Shown here: piece after piece, positions 1-8,516 of the stretch | How the letters are laid out: each line of letters opens with the position of its first letter | How positions within the stretch are numbered: the first letter of the stretch is position 1 | Assembly: GCF_002252505.1 (NCBI RefSeq) | Contig: NZ_NNRL01000167.1 | Span: 34,778 to 98,777 of the forward strand | Length of the DNA stretch: 64,000 nt | Source of the DNA: Brucella grignonensis | GTDB taxonomy: Bacteria; Pseudomonadota; Alphaproteobacteria; Rhizobiales; Rhizobiaceae | Direction: 5' to 3' | Made by a program: the position numbers and the translations under genes | The notes under the pieces: model-generated | The model's input: the letters and a program-made list of their open reading frames with translations, nothing else | Databases searched by the model: none | What the model was told of the DNA's origin: nothing

Positions 1-2
1 TG

Positions 3-974
3 GTTTCAGGGCGCCGCTATTATACGGCCGAACAGATGCTCGAACTGCGCGCTCACCTGGAAGAGAATAAAAAGTCGGATAAGCGTATATATCTTCCCCG
101 TCGCAAGGAAGGCGAACCACTTCAGGTTCTTTCGGTCGTCAACTTCAAAGGCGGGTCAGGCAAGACTACGACTTCAGCTCATCTGGCGCAATACCTTGCA
201 TTGACCGGCCACCGTGTGCTGGCCATTGATCTCGATCCGCAGGCATCTCTAACTTCGCTGTTCGGCATTCAACCTGAACTTGATGACATTGCTTCGCTTT
301 ACGAAGCATTGCGGTTTGACGATGAAAAGAAGCCTATTGCCGAAATCATCCAGTCCACCAATATCCCGAACCTTGATATCGTTCCCGCAAATCTGCTTTT
401 GCAGGAATATGAATATGATGTGCCGCTCGCCATCTCGGGACGCAAAGGTGAGGAGGGGCGACTATTCCATTTGCGTATCGTCAAAGCTTTGAAAGAAATA
501 GAAGATAATTACGACGTGGTGGTCATCGACTGCCCGCCGCAGCTCGGTTATCTGACGATTACAGCTCTTATGGCGTCCACGGGTATTTTAATCACCATCC
601 ACCCCCAGATGCTCGATATTATGTCGATGTCTCAGTTTCTTCAGATGCTCGGTGGTATCATGACGTCAGTGGCGGATGCAGGAGCACAAATCAAAGTCAA
701 ATGGTTCCGCTATCTTATAACCCGTTTTGAGCCCACGGACATTCCGCAGGCTCAGATGGTCGGCTTCATGCAATCGATGTTTGCGCAGAATATGCTTAAA
801 AACCATGTTCTGAAATCGACGGCTATTTCTGATGCCTCGATCAAGAAACAAACCCTTTACGAAGTTGAGAAGGGTGACTTTGTCCGTTCGACATATGAGC
901 GAGCCATGGAAAGCCTGAACGCTACGAATGGAGAGGTTGCCGAACTTATCCATCAGACATGGGGCCGCAAATGA
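3..974 (+). CDS. repA: RepA, ParA-type partition ATPase (5' end cut by window)
   Basis: RepA of a repABC replicon, a ParA/MinD-family ATPase that segregates the plasmid with RepB and represses the operon. The reading frame is already open at base 3 and reads through a conserved RepA-type segment (GRRYYTAEQMLELR) before the first ATG at 36, so the gene starts upstream of the window. The deviant Walker A motif FKGGSGKTTT and the Walker A' stretch LAIDLDPQAS are present, and VVVIDCPPQLG is the Walker B region. It lies 81 bases before repB in the usual repABC order. Operon autoregulation by RepA/RepB is family knowledge; no operator could be seen because the upstream region lies outside the window. 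Confidence 0.95.
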   Translation, partial: VSGRRYYTAEQMLELRAHLEENKKSDKRIYLPRRKEGEPLQVLSVVNFKGGSGKTTTSAHLAQYLALTGHRVLAIDLDPQASLTSLFGIQPELDDIASLYEALRFDDEKKPIAEIIQSTNIPNLDIVPANLLLQEYEYDVPLAISGRKGEEGRLFHLRIVKALKEIEDNYDVVVIDCPPQLGYLTITALMASTGILITIHPQMLDIMSMSQFLQMLGGIMTSVADAGAQIKVKWFRYLITRFEPTDIPQAQMVGFMQSMFAQNMLKNHVLKSTAISDASIKKQTLYEVEKGDFVRSTYERAMESLNATNGEVAELIHQTWGRK

Positions 975-1055
975 CGCTTTTGTCAGCCGTTTTTTTTCCC
1001 ATTTTCATATTGTTATTCAGCGGGTTATCCGAAATGACTGTGGAGGTAGTAGCCA

Positions 1056-2051
1056 ATGTCACGTAAGAATCCATTCGCCAATCTTGATCTGGCTTCGATC
1101 AATAGCGATAAGCCAGTCGCAAAAGCCGGCTATGGTATGACGGGCGCTGCCAAAACTGTGGTCCGTTCCATTGAGGAAATGGCCGAGAACACAAAGCGGT
1201 TAATGGACGGCGAGACCATCGTCGAAATAGAACCACAACTTCTCGATGTCTCATTCGCTGCTGATCGTCTATCGGAAGACGATGATGAGTTTGAAGCTCT
1301 CAGAGAAGCGATTAAGGAACAGGGACAGGCGACGCCGATTCTCGTGCGCCCCAATCCACACAACAGTGAACGTTATATGGTGGTGTTCGGTCATCGCCGT
1401 GCGCGTGTCGCAATGGATCTCGGCATTCGTGTTAAAGCCGTTGTCAAAAAACTTGACGACATTTCCTCCGCGATCGCCCAGGGGCAGGAAAACTCGGCGC
1501 GATCCAACCTTTCCTTCATTGAACGGGCTTATTTTGCTCAAAACCTCCTTTCGAGCGGGATGGGCAAGGATATTGTTAAGTCGGCTATTGGCATAGATGA
1601 CGCGCTGTTGTCCAAAATGTTAAGCGTCGTTGAGACCGTACCCTCGACTATGATCATGGCAATGGGAGCATCCAAAAAGATCGGGCGAGACAAATGGCTT
1701 TCACTTCGCCAAATCATCCTGAATCCAGCTCATCTTGATGTAGCGCTTTCGCGCATTGCTTCAGTTGGATTTATGGCCTTGCCTGAGGAGGAGAGGTTTG
1801 ATGCCCTTCATGAGTATCTGAAGAAATACAGTGTCCGTTCTGCTGCCAAAGCGCCGGCAAAAGTCACAACTGAAAAGTCTTGGTCTTCAGAGGATAAAGC
1901 TGTTCGCTTTTCCATGAAGCAGAAGCCAAAAAACGTCGCCATAGAACTTTCAAGCGTCGAAGCTCGCCCATTCAGCGACTGGCTTTCAAGCAATATGGAT
2001 CGTTTCTATACCGAATATAAACAATCAAAACCGAAATCGAGTGGAGATTAA
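1056..2051 (+). CDS. repB: RepB, ParB-type centromere-binding partition protein
   Basis: 331-residue RepB, the DNA-binding partner of RepA that binds parS sites and promotes plasmid segregation. The N-terminus MSRKNPFANLD and an early KTVVRSIEEM stretch are typical of RepB. The ParB/Srx-like nuclease-fold core is visible around residues 70-135 (DEFEALREAIKEQGQATPI, then VVFGHRRARVA, the ParB box with GHRR), followed by the helix-turn-helix region with ENSARSNLSFIERA. A GGAGG-like sequence precedes the ATG. I found no clear palindromic parS of the GTT-N-AAC type between repA and repB or just after repC. The ctRNA gene lies directly downstream on the opposite strand. Confidence 0.95.
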   Translation: MSRKNPFANLDLASINSDKPVAKAGYGMTGAAKTVVRSIEEMAENTKRLMDGETIVEIEPQLLDVSFAADRLSEDDDEFEALREAIKEQGQATPILVRPNPHNSERYMVVFGHRRARVAMDLGIRVKAVVKKLDDISSAIAQGQENSARSNLSFIERAYFAQNLLSSGMGKDIVKSAIGIDDALLSKMLSVVETVPSTMIMAMGASKKIGRDKWLSLRQIILNPAHLDVALSRIASVGFMALPEEERFDALHEYLKKYSVRSAAKAPAKVTTEKSWSSEDKAVRFSMKQKPKNVAIELSSVEARPFSDWLSSNMDRFYTEYKQSKPKSSGD

Positions 2052-2055
2052 CCGC

Positions 2056-2112
2056 AAAAGAAAAAGGCCCCCGATAACGTTGCCGTCATGGAAGCCTTCC
2101 TCAAGTTTGGTC
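2056..2112 (-). ncRNA. repABC antisense ctRNA (incompatibility RNA)
   Basis: The repB-repC gap carries the highly conserved inc-alpha region of repABC plasmids. On the minus strand, transcription from the promoter at 2119-2147 would start near 2112 and end at a strong terminator hairpin: the arms are 2090-2098 and 2064-2072 (nine pairs including G-T), followed by a T-rich tail. In the family this RNA pairs with the repC leader and lowers RepC synthesis, setting copy number and incompatibility. The exact ends are estimated from promoter and terminator positions. Confidence 0.85.
2064..2098 (-). terminator. Intrinsic terminator of the ctRNA
   Basis: On the minus strand, AAGGCTTCC (2098-2090) pairs over nine positions with GGGGGCCTT (2072-2064), with a 17-base loop, and runs into TTTCTTTT. 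In repABC plasmids this stem-loop is both the terminator and the kissing loop of the antisense RNA. Confidence 0.8.
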
Positions 2113-2118
2113 GCTTAG

Positions 2119-2147
2119 AGAATCGCATTTCCATGAATCACTGTCAA
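2119..2147 (-). promoter_or_regulatory. Promoter of the antisense ctRNA
   Basis: Reading the minus strand, a perfect TTGACA (-35, bases 2142-2147) and GATTCT (-10, bases 2119-2124) are separated by 17 bp. This matches the strong constitutive promoters known for repABC ctRNA genes. Confidence 0.75.
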
Positions 2148-2206
2148 GAGTGTTGAACGTCATTTTGGCGGGCGAATTTCTTTTGCCTTTTGAAAGGTGA
2201 AGGGAA

Positions 2207-3418
2207 ATGCAGGTACTGGAGAGGATAACGTCCGCATTTCGCGGGCGAACGATGACACTTGCGCAAATGCAAGCAAAAACATCGAACCCATCTGTTAATA
2301 AATCCGTTAATAGATGGGCCATTTACAAGCAGCTCTGCATCGCCAAGACACAGTTTGGCGTGCATGATCGTTGTCTGGCGGTCTTAAGTTCTCTGCTGTC
2401 ATTTTATCCCAACAACGAAATAAGCCACAAAACTGGCCTGGTGGTATTTCCTTCCAATCGCCAGTTGGCTCTACGTGCGCATGGTATGCCGGAATCGACG
2501 TTACGGCGTCATATCGCAGCGCTCGTTAAGGCTGGACTGATCCTGCGTCGTGACAGCCCCAATGGTAAGCGATACGCCTATAAGGACAGGGCAGGGGAAG
2601 TTGAAGAGGCGTTTGGCTTTTCTTTCCTGCCACTCTTAGAACGCGCTGATGAAATTGCGCAAGCAGCTCAAACAATTCAGGCTGAAGCATTGGCCTTAAA
2701 ACGAACACGTGAGAAAATCACGCTCTTGCGTCGTGAGATCGCCCAGTTATTTCTGGCGGCAGAATTGGAGGGCAATGCTTTATCCATTCAACCAGAAAAC
2801 GATCGTTTCCGGGCTCTCATCGAGAGGCTACCCCGCCGTGCAACGAGCCTTGAACTGGACCAGACATTGGAGGATTTGTCGGCATTGCATACACAGCTGT
2901 CTATATCCTTGAATCTTCAGGATAATATGGATGAAATGAGCGCCAGTGATGATCAGAATGAGCGGCACTATAAGGAATCCCTGACTGAATCCTCTTTTGA
3001 ATCTTCTTTATGTGGTTTGATAGATTTGAAATCAGCTGTCGTTCCCAAGCTTTCTTCAACGACAGAACCAATTCAAAGCAAATCATCAAAAACATTCTCG
3101 CTGGACATGGTTCTTAGAGCGTGTCCGGATATCCGCGAGTATGCCACACAAGGTATTGTTTGCTGGAGAGATCTCGTTGATACCACCAGAGGTGTTGCCT
3201 CATTTCTTGGTATTTCCGATAGCGCATACCGGGACGCATCATCGATTATGGGACGGGAACGTATTTCTGCTCTCATTGCCTGGATATTACAACGTGGCAG
3301 TGAAATTAAATCACCAGGTGGGTATATGCGTTCACTAACTGCGAAGATACTAACTGGTGAGATTGACGTCGCCCAACTCCTTTTCGGTAATATGAAAAGC
3401 GGTGATAGACAAATTTGA
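2207..3418 (+). CDS. repC: RepC replication initiator
   Basis: 403-residue RepC, the initiator protein of repABC replicons; in this family the origin lies inside repC itself. Recognisable segments are VNRWAIYKQLCIAKTQFGV and LAVLSSLLSFYP near the N-terminus, followed by the winged-helix region with VVFPSNRQLALRAHGMPEST. The C-terminal domain has the family segment DLVDTTRGVASFLGIS. GGTGAAGGGAA precedes the ATG at 2207; a second in-frame ATG at 2252 is possible. The middle of the gene (about 2880-3090) is noticeably AT-rich, as expected for the embedded origin, although I cannot place it precisely. Translation should be controlled by the antisense ctRNA upstream. Confidence 0.95.
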   Translation: MQVLERITSAFRGRTMTLAQMQAKTSNPSVNKSVNRWAIYKQLCIAKTQFGVHDRCLAVLSSLLSFYPNNEISHKTGLVVFPSNRQLALRAHGMPESTLRRHIAALVKAGLILRRDSPNGKRYAYKDRAGEVEEAFGFSFLPLLERADEIAQAAQTIQAEALALKRTREKITLLRREIAQLFLAAELEGNALSIQPENDRFRALIERLPRRATSLELDQTLEDLSALHTQLSISLNLQDNMDEMSASDDQNERHYKESLTESSFESSLCGLIDLKSAVVPKLSSTTEPIQSKSSKTFSLDMVLRACPDIREYATQGIVCWRDLVDTTRGVASFLGISDSAYRDASSIMGRERISALIAWILQRGSEIKSPGGYMRSLTAKILTGEIDVAQLLFGNMKSGDRQI

Positions 3419-3594
3419 AACCGCGACGTTCGATGGTGTCTGACTTCCAATCAGAGCCCATGAAATCTGGAGGAGATGATGATTGAGCGCGATAGGCTCG
3501 AAGGCTCATCGCTATTCGATCCGTACACAGTTTCAAGTCCGAACTTGCTGCCATCAGCGCGGTTTCCGGTTGAAGTGGTTCAACCTCTTCATTG

Positions 3595-5079
3595 TCAGTT
3601 GTTGCCTGAAAAGTGAGTATCAATCGCAGCTTTAACACGAGCAAGCCCTGCAGGAATACTGCTGCTTGGTATGGAAGAATATCCCATACGAAAGAAACGG
3701 CACGGGGCATCATTACGTGGGAAGAAGGGGGAGCCGGATTCTATGAGTACTCCTTCTTGTCGCAACTCCCGCACCAACCGATCCGCGTCCAGTCCGTTCG
3801 GACCTTCTATCCAAAACGATGTGCCACCGAATGACGATGATCCTGCCACGACAAGACCTTGTTTCTTCAGATTATCGGCCATCAACACATGCCGTTTATG
3901 ATATTCGGCACGCATGCGATGTAACACGGCATCGTAGTGGCCCAACGCAAGGAAGTAGGCAGCTGTGCGTTGGAGATGACCCGGCGGATGGCGTAACATC
4001 AGTGAGCGCAACGCTCGCGCCTGACGAATGAATGGTGCAGGTGCAACAAGATAGCCGAGGCGTAAGCCGGGAAACAGCGATTTTGAGAAACTGCCTATGT
4101 AGAGCACACGGCCTGCAGTGTCGAAGGATTTGAGCGCCGGGGAGGGCGGCGCGAGAAAGCTGATCTCAAATTCGTAGTCGTCTTCAACGATAACGAAATC
4201 CTTCTTCGTAGCTGCCTGGAGAAGCTTCATACGGCGGTCAATCGGCATCGTTGCGCCTGTCGGAGAATGGTGGCTGGGCGTGACGAAGACAGCATCTGTT
4301 CCGCGCGGCAGATTGTCCGGCGGTAATCCATCGGCATCGACATCAATGGTGTTAACATTTGCACCACTCAATAGGAGTGAAGCGCTAATATCAGGATGGC
4401 ATGGGTTCTCGCAGACGGCGGTCGTACCCGCGCCAAGGATGAGCCGCGTAACAATCCACAGTGCATTCTGTGCACCAACGGTCACCAGGATCTCATCCGG
4501 ATTAGCGTGGATGCCGCGTCGAGGCAGGGTACGCGAGCAGATATAATTGACAAGCTGCACATCATCAGCGGCGGCGAAGTCGCTGGCCATCGAGATAAAG
4601 TCTTCGCGCGCCAGCGCACGCCGATTGCAATCGCGCCAAGCATTGAGATCAAAAAGCGTTGGATCCATCTGGCCATAGAGAAACGGATAGGGATACCGTC
4701 TCCAGTCAAGCGGCTTTTCCACCTGTCGCACCACGCTGAAATCAAGTGCAATCTTGCGGGACCAGTCGACTTCTGAAGCTTGAGAGGGCGACTGATCTGT
4801 CGCAAGTGTTCGGCCGGGCGGATTGCGCGCGATGCGAAAGGAGCTGCGATCAACCGCTTCCATATAACCCTGTGAAACCAGCTCCTGGTAAGCAAGTGTA
4901 ACTGAAATGCGGGAAATGTTCAGATAGACGGCAAGACGACGTGTGGAGGGTAGTTGAGCGCCTGGCTGGATACGCCCTGCAAGTACAGCCGAGACGACCG
5001 TTTCTCGCAGCTGGGCTTGAAGGCCCAGACCGCTTTCGCGCTCGATGAAGAAGATCGTCTCGGAGACATGAGTTTTCAC
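3595..5079 (-). CDS. tauR: TauR, MocR-type GntR/aminotransferase-fold regulator of taurine genes
   Basis: MocR/GabR-subfamily regulator: an N-terminal GntR winged helix (AQLRETVVSAVLAGRIQPGA, then PSTRRLAVYLNISRISVT) joined to a large fold-type I aminotransferase-like domain with the PLP-lysine region YIGSFSKSLFPGLRLGY. Such proteins sense an amine through PLP; TauR activates taurine genes in Rhodobacter. It is divergent from tauA across about 120 bp that contain two direct CTGGAT repeats. The longest frame starts at 5172, but I choose GTG at 5079: AAGGA lies a suitable distance upstream, and this leaves the operator region non-coding. The assignment as TauR rests on family and neighbourhood. 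Confidence 0.88.
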   Translation of the reverse strand: MKTHVSETIFFIERESGLGLQAQLRETVVSAVLAGRIQPGAQLPSTRRLAVYLNISRISVTLAYQELVSQGYMEAVDRSSFRIARNPPGRTLATDQSPSQASEVDWSRKIALDFSVVRQVEKPLDWRRYPYPFLYGQMDPTLFDLNAWRDCNRRALAREDFISMASDFAAADDVQLVNYICSRTLPRRGIHANPDEILVTVGAQNALWIVTRLILGAGTTAVCENPCHPDISASLLLSGANVNTIDVDADGLPPDNLPRGTDAVFVTPSHHSPTGATMPIDRRMKLLQAATKKDFVIVEDDYEFEISFLAPPSPALKSFDTAGRVLYIGSFSKSLFPGLRLGYLVAPAPFIRQARALRSLMLRHPPGHLQRTAAYFLALGHYDAVLHRMRAEYHKRHVLMADNLKKQGLVVAGSSSFGGTSFWIEGPNGLDADRLVRELRQEGVLIESGSPFFPRNDAPCRFFRMGYSSIPSSSIPAGLARVKAAIDTHFSGNN

Positions 5080-5095
5080 AAGGTAGATCCTTAAT

Positions 5096-5126
5096 CTGGA
5101 TCTATTCAACTTCCAAACTGGATATA
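5096..5126. promoter_or_regulatory. Putative TauR operator, two direct CTGGAT repeats
   Basis: CTGGATCTA at 5096-5104 and CTGGATATA at 5118-5126 are direct repeats spaced 22 bp, two helical turns, in the tauR-tauA divergent promoter region. From memory, Rhodobacter TauR and other MocR/GabR regulators bind paired direct repeats of closely similar sequence; the spacing fits a head-to-tail dimer. Confidence 0.65.
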
Positions 5127-5203
5127 ACGCAAGTGGGTGCGTACGGCTTATCTCTATAAACAAGACCGGCAAAGCCGGCGGGGAACATCAAATGGAGGTT
5201 AAC

Positions 5204-6220
5204 ATGCTTTACAGGACCATTAAGAGCCTGGCGGCCACGGCGAGTATTGTCGCGGGTGTTTTCGCATCGAGTACAGCATATGCTGAAACTCGACTGGTTG
5301 TCGGTTACCAGCAGATTGTAGGCCCGTTCATCACCGCGATCGCCGATGGCCGTTTCGATGCTGCGGCTAAAGAAGCGGGCTACGCCATTGACTGGCGCCA
5401 GTTCAGCTCCGCTGGCGATATTACAACAGCACTTGCCTCCGGCGATGTTCCGATCGGCGTGATCGGATCTACTGGTGCAGCATCCGCAGCAACGCGTGGC
5501 GTTGATTTGCAGCTCTTTTGGATTCTCGACAATATTGGAAAATCTGAAGCACTCGTTGCCCGCAATGGGTCGGGTATTGAGACGCCCGCAGATCTCAAGG
5601 GTAAGAAAGTGGCTGTGCCATTTGTTTCTACCTCACATTTCCACCTGCTTGTGGGCTTGAATCAGGTATGGAAGGTTGATCCGAAAGAAGTCGAAATTCT
5701 TAACTTGAAGCCGCCACAGATCGTTGCTGCGTGGCAGCGTGGTGATATTGATGCGGCCTATGTCTGGCCACCAGCACTCTCAGCGATCCAGAAGACCGGG
5801 AAAACGATTTCCGACTCCGAAGTCATCGGAGCGGCCAGCGTACCTACATTCGACGGTCTTGTGGTCGATAAGAAATGGGCAGAGCAAAATACCAAGTTCA
5901 TGGAGGCCTTTACCAAAGTGCTTGCCCAGTCTTATGCCGATTATAACGCCAACAAGGCGGCTTGGACTGAGAATTCCGCACCGGTGCAGAGTATTGTAAA
6001 ACTTATTGGCGGCGATGGAGCGAGTACAGTTGAGGCGCTCGGTCTGCTTTCATTCCCGAACGCCGATGAGCAGGCGTCCGACACCTGGCTTGGTGGTGGA
6101 GCCGTTCGTGCGCTCAATGAAAGCGCAAAGTTCCTGACAGAACAGAAACAGATAAGCAAAGCGCTCGACGATTATACGCCCTTTGTTAATGCCGATTTCG
6201 CCAAAGCGGCTGCCAAATAG
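5204..6220 (+). CDS. tauA: TauA, taurine-binding periplasmic protein
   Basis: 338-residue substrate-binding protein of a TauABC (SsuA/NrtA-type) importer. It has a Sec signal peptide (basic start, hydrophobic stretch, AYA-ET cleavage region around residue 27) followed by RLVVGYQQIVGPF and the IGVIGSTGAASAATRGV segment of TauA proteins. I chose ATG 5204, not ATG 5192, because GGAGG at 5195-5199 is correctly spaced for it. It is the first gene of the tau operon and is followed by a strong inverted repeat, which may favour higher expression of the binding protein than of the membrane parts. Confidence 0.92.
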   Translation: MLYRTIKSLAATASIVAGVFASSTAYAETRLVVGYQQIVGPFITAIADGRFDAAAKEAGYAIDWRQFSSAGDITTALASGDVPIGVIGSTGAASAATRGVDLQLFWILDNIGKSEALVARNGSGIETPADLKGKKVAVPFVSTSHFHLLVGLNQVWKVDPKEVEILNLKPPQIVAAWQRGDIDAAYVWPPALSAIQKTGKTISDSEVIGAASVPTFDGLVVDKKWAEQNTKFMEAFTKVLAQSYADYNANKAAWTENSAPVQSIVKLIGGDGASTVEALGLLSFPNADEQASDTWLGGGAVRALNESAKFLTEQKQISKALDDYTPFVNADFAKAAAK

Positions 6221-6236
6221 CGCCTGCGCTAATTTT

Positions 6237-6263
6237 GCACCGGCCGCCCAGACCGGCCGGTGC
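6237..6263 (+). terminator. Intercistronic hairpin after tauA
   Basis: GCACCGGCC (6237-6245) and GGCCGGTGC (6255-6263) form a perfect nine-pair GC-rich stem with a nine-base loop. No T-run follows, so it is more likely an attenuator or RNA-stabilising element that raises tauA over tauBC than a full terminator. Confidence 0.55.
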
Positions 6264-6371
6264 CATCTTCATCCGCATAGAGCAATTCAAGTGAACATGA
6301 ATGAATGTTTGCGTTTGGAGTTGCGTGAAACTCTATACTGCTCATGATCGTGGGGCAGGGAGGCATGTCGT

Positions 6372-7184
6372 ATGGAAACGCTTAGTGTCAGGAATATCGG
6401 TCTAACCTATCCGGGACTTTATTCGGATCAGGCGATAATCGCCCTCAAAGGGGTCAATCTTACAATTAACAGCGGCGACTTTGTTGTGGCGCTCGGAGCA
6501 TCAGGTTGCGGAAAAACAACACTTCTCAATCTCATGGCGGGCTTCATGGCGCCTTCTGAAGGGGACATCTCGCTCGGTAATCATCGCGTGAACGGACCAG
6601 GTGCCGAACGCGGGGTCGTCTTTCAGAAGCATGCGCTTTTGCCGTGGCTCAATGTTATGGAGAACACCGAATTTGGCCTGAAGCTGCGTGGCGTCGACAA
6701 GGCGACGCGTCGGGAGCTGGCCACCAAAAACCTGGCACTCGTAGGGTTGCAGGATTTCCATCGCCACATGATCTATCATCTTTCAGGCGGAATGCAGCAG
6801 CGTGTCGGTATCGCAAGGGCGCTGACCTGTGACCCTGCCATGCTGTTGATGGATGAGCCAATGGCGGCCCTTGATGCGCTTACGCGGGAAACCATTCAGG
6901 AATTGCTGCTCAAAGTTTGGCAACTCACCAACAAGATGTTCTTCTTTATCACCCACAGTGTGGAGGAAGCGCTCTTCCTGGGTTCTCGACTGATCGTCAT
7001 GTCACCGCGCCCAGGTCGAATTACCCATACTTACGAACTCGACTTCAACCGTCGCTTTCTCGAAGAAGGAAACGCCCGCGCTATTAAGTCCAGTCCCGAG
7101 TTCATTCGGATGCGTGAAGAGGTTCTTGGCATCATTTATGGTGACGAGCGAGCGTCCGCCAATCGGGAGATCGCGCATGCTTGA
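6372..7184 (+). CDS. tauB: TauB, taurine ABC transporter ATPase
   Basis: 270-residue cytoplasmic ATPase powering taurine uptake. Walker A is GASGCGKTT (about residue 42), the Q-loop lies in VVFQKHALLPW, the ABC signature is LSGGMQQRVGIARAL, Walker B is MLLMDEPMAALD, and the H-loop is FFITHSVEEA. The sequence class is NrtD/SsuB/TauB. It follows tauA after about 150 bp and overlaps tauC by eight bases, indicating translational coupling with the permease. The substrate is inferred from the surrounding xsc, pta and tauXY genes. Confidence 0.93.
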   Translation: METLSVRNIGLTYPGLYSDQAIIALKGVNLTINSGDFVVALGASGCGKTTLLNLMAGFMAPSEGDISLGNHRVNGPGAERGVVFQKHALLPWLNVMENTEFGLKLRGVDKATRRELATKNLALVGLQDFHRHMIYHLSGGMQQRVGIARALTCDPAMLLMDEPMAALDALTRETIQELLLKVWQLTNKMFFFITHSVEEALFLGSRLIVMSPRPGRITHTYELDFNRRFLEEGNARAIKSSPEFIRMREEVLGIIYGDERASANREIAHA

Positions 7185-8013
7185 TCGTGTAACCCGTTCC
7201 CCCACCACTCGGCCCGTCAAGGCGGGTAAAATTTTTGGTGCTCCCGGTGATGGAGCCAGTGGCTTGATCAGTCTTGCAACTGCCAGCTTCCTTATCGCGC
7301 TGTGGTTTCTCGTTACCGAAACTGGCTGGATTAAGCCGCTCTTTCTGCCATCGCCTCTGGCTGTATGGGATAAGTTCGTTCTGGCACTCACCGAAGGGGT
7401 CTCGAACTCAACTCTTTGGCAGCATACGCTGGCAAGTATAGGTCGCGTATTTGGTGCCTTTGCATTGGCACTTGTTACGGCAGTGCCCATCGGTGTCCTG
7501 ATGGGCGTCAATCGCGTCGTTCGTGGTCTGTTTGATCCGATCATCGAGTTTTATCGCCCATTGCCGCCGCTCGCATATCTGCCACTTGTCATCATCTGGC
7601 TTGGCATTGGTGAGTTTCCCAAGGTATTCCTGATCTATTTGGCGATCTTCGCACCCATGGCGATTGCTGCAAGAGCTGGTGTGCGCTCGGTCTCAACAGA
7701 GCAGATACATGCGGCTTACGCGATGGGTGCTACACGTTGGCAGGTCATCAGCCAGGTGATCATGAAAGCGGCTCTCCCGGAAATATTCACCGGCATGCGC
7801 ATCGGTATCGGTGTTGGCTGGACCACTCTGGTCGCGGCTGAAATGGTTGCGGCGAACAGAGGTCTCGGCTTCATGGTTCTTAATGCGGCCGAGAATCTGG
7901 AAAGCGATACCGTGATCATGGGTATCTTCATCATCGGCATATTCGCTTTCGCCTTCGACCTTTTGATCCGCTACCTCGAAAAGGTGCTGATCCCCTGGAA
8001 GGGGCGTATCTAA
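7177..8013 (+). CDS. tauC: TauC, taurine ABC transporter permease
   Basis: 278-residue inner-membrane permease of the BPD_transp_1 (SsuC/TauC) type. Hydrophobic segments span the protein, and the EAA loop is visible in HAAYAMGATRWQVISQVIMKAALPEI, contacting TauB. An open frame begins at 7114, but ATG 7177 (MLDRVTRS) is chosen because it overlaps the tauB stop and has GGGAG about ten bases upstream. Together with TauA and TauB it makes a complete importer. Confidence 0.92.
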   Translation: MLDRVTRSPTTRPVKAGKIFGAPGDGASGLISLATASFLIALWFLVTETGWIKPLFLPSPLAVWDKFVLALTEGVSNSTLWQHTLASIGRVFGAFALALVTAVPIGVLMGVNRVVRGLFDPIIEFYRPLPPLAYLPLVIIWLGIGEFPKVFLIYLAIFAPMAIAARAGVRSVSTEQIHAAYAMGATRWQVISQVIMKAALPEIFTGMRIGIGVGWTTLVAAEMVAANRGLGFMVLNAAENLESDTVIMGIFIIGIFAFAFDLLIRYLEKVLIPWKGRI

Positions 8014-8111
8014 GCCCCTCCGCTTCTTTCGATCTCGGCCATGGCGGCCCTTGCAGGACGGTTTTTACCGCCCCCGGCGGAGCCATGCCTTCTGACATGC
8101 CAAAGGACAGA

Positions 8112-8501
8112 ATGATGACACTTAAAGCTGACGATCTCAAAGCCTTGTTTGATGCATTTAATAGGCACGACATTGACGGGATCATGCACTTTTTCGCTGA
8201 GGATTGCATCTTCAATGCCGTCGGCGGCTCAGAAATCCACGGTACTCGTTTCACGGGACTTCAAGCAATCTCAGATGCGTTCTGCGGTGTCTGGAAAACG
8301 ATGCCGGATGCTGAATGGGGCAATCACAGTCATTTCACTGATGGGGATCGCGGCGTTTCAGAATGGACCTTCTCCGGCACGGCAGCCGATGGCAGCCGTA
8401 TTGAGGCGGAGGGCTGTGACCTTTTCACCTTCGAGGGCGGCAAGATCGTGCGCAAGCAGGCCTTTCGTAAGAACCGCCCGGTCCTGCAACCTCGCCAATA
8501 A
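8112..8501 (+). CDS. tauX: TauX-like small subunit of taurine dehydrogenase (SnoaL fold)
   Basis: 129-residue SnoaL/NTF2-like protein (LFDAFNRHDIDGIMHFFAEDC, WTFSGTAADGSRIEAEGCD, FTFEGGKIVRKQAFRKNRP). A small protein of this fold directly before a DadA-like flavoprotein is the arrangement of taurine dehydrogenase tauXY, which oxidatively deaminates taurine to sulfoacetaldehyde. The longest frame starts at 8085, but that ATG has too short a Shine-Dalgarno spacing; ATG 8112, preceded by AAAGGACAG, is preferred. The name depends on gene order, since the fold alone is widespread. Confidence 0.82.
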   Translation: MMTLKADDLKALFDAFNRHDIDGIMHFFAEDCIFNAVGGSEIHGTRFTGLQAISDAFCGVWKTMPDAEWGNHSHFTDGDRGVSEWTFSGTAADGSRIEAEGCDLFTFEGGKIVRKQAFRKNRPVLQPRQ

Positions 8502-8516
8502 GACCGGAACAAAGCT

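Noticed and set aside
975..1055. Searched for parS between repA and repB, and after repC
   Set aside because: No 16-bp palindrome of the usual type was found, so no site is called.
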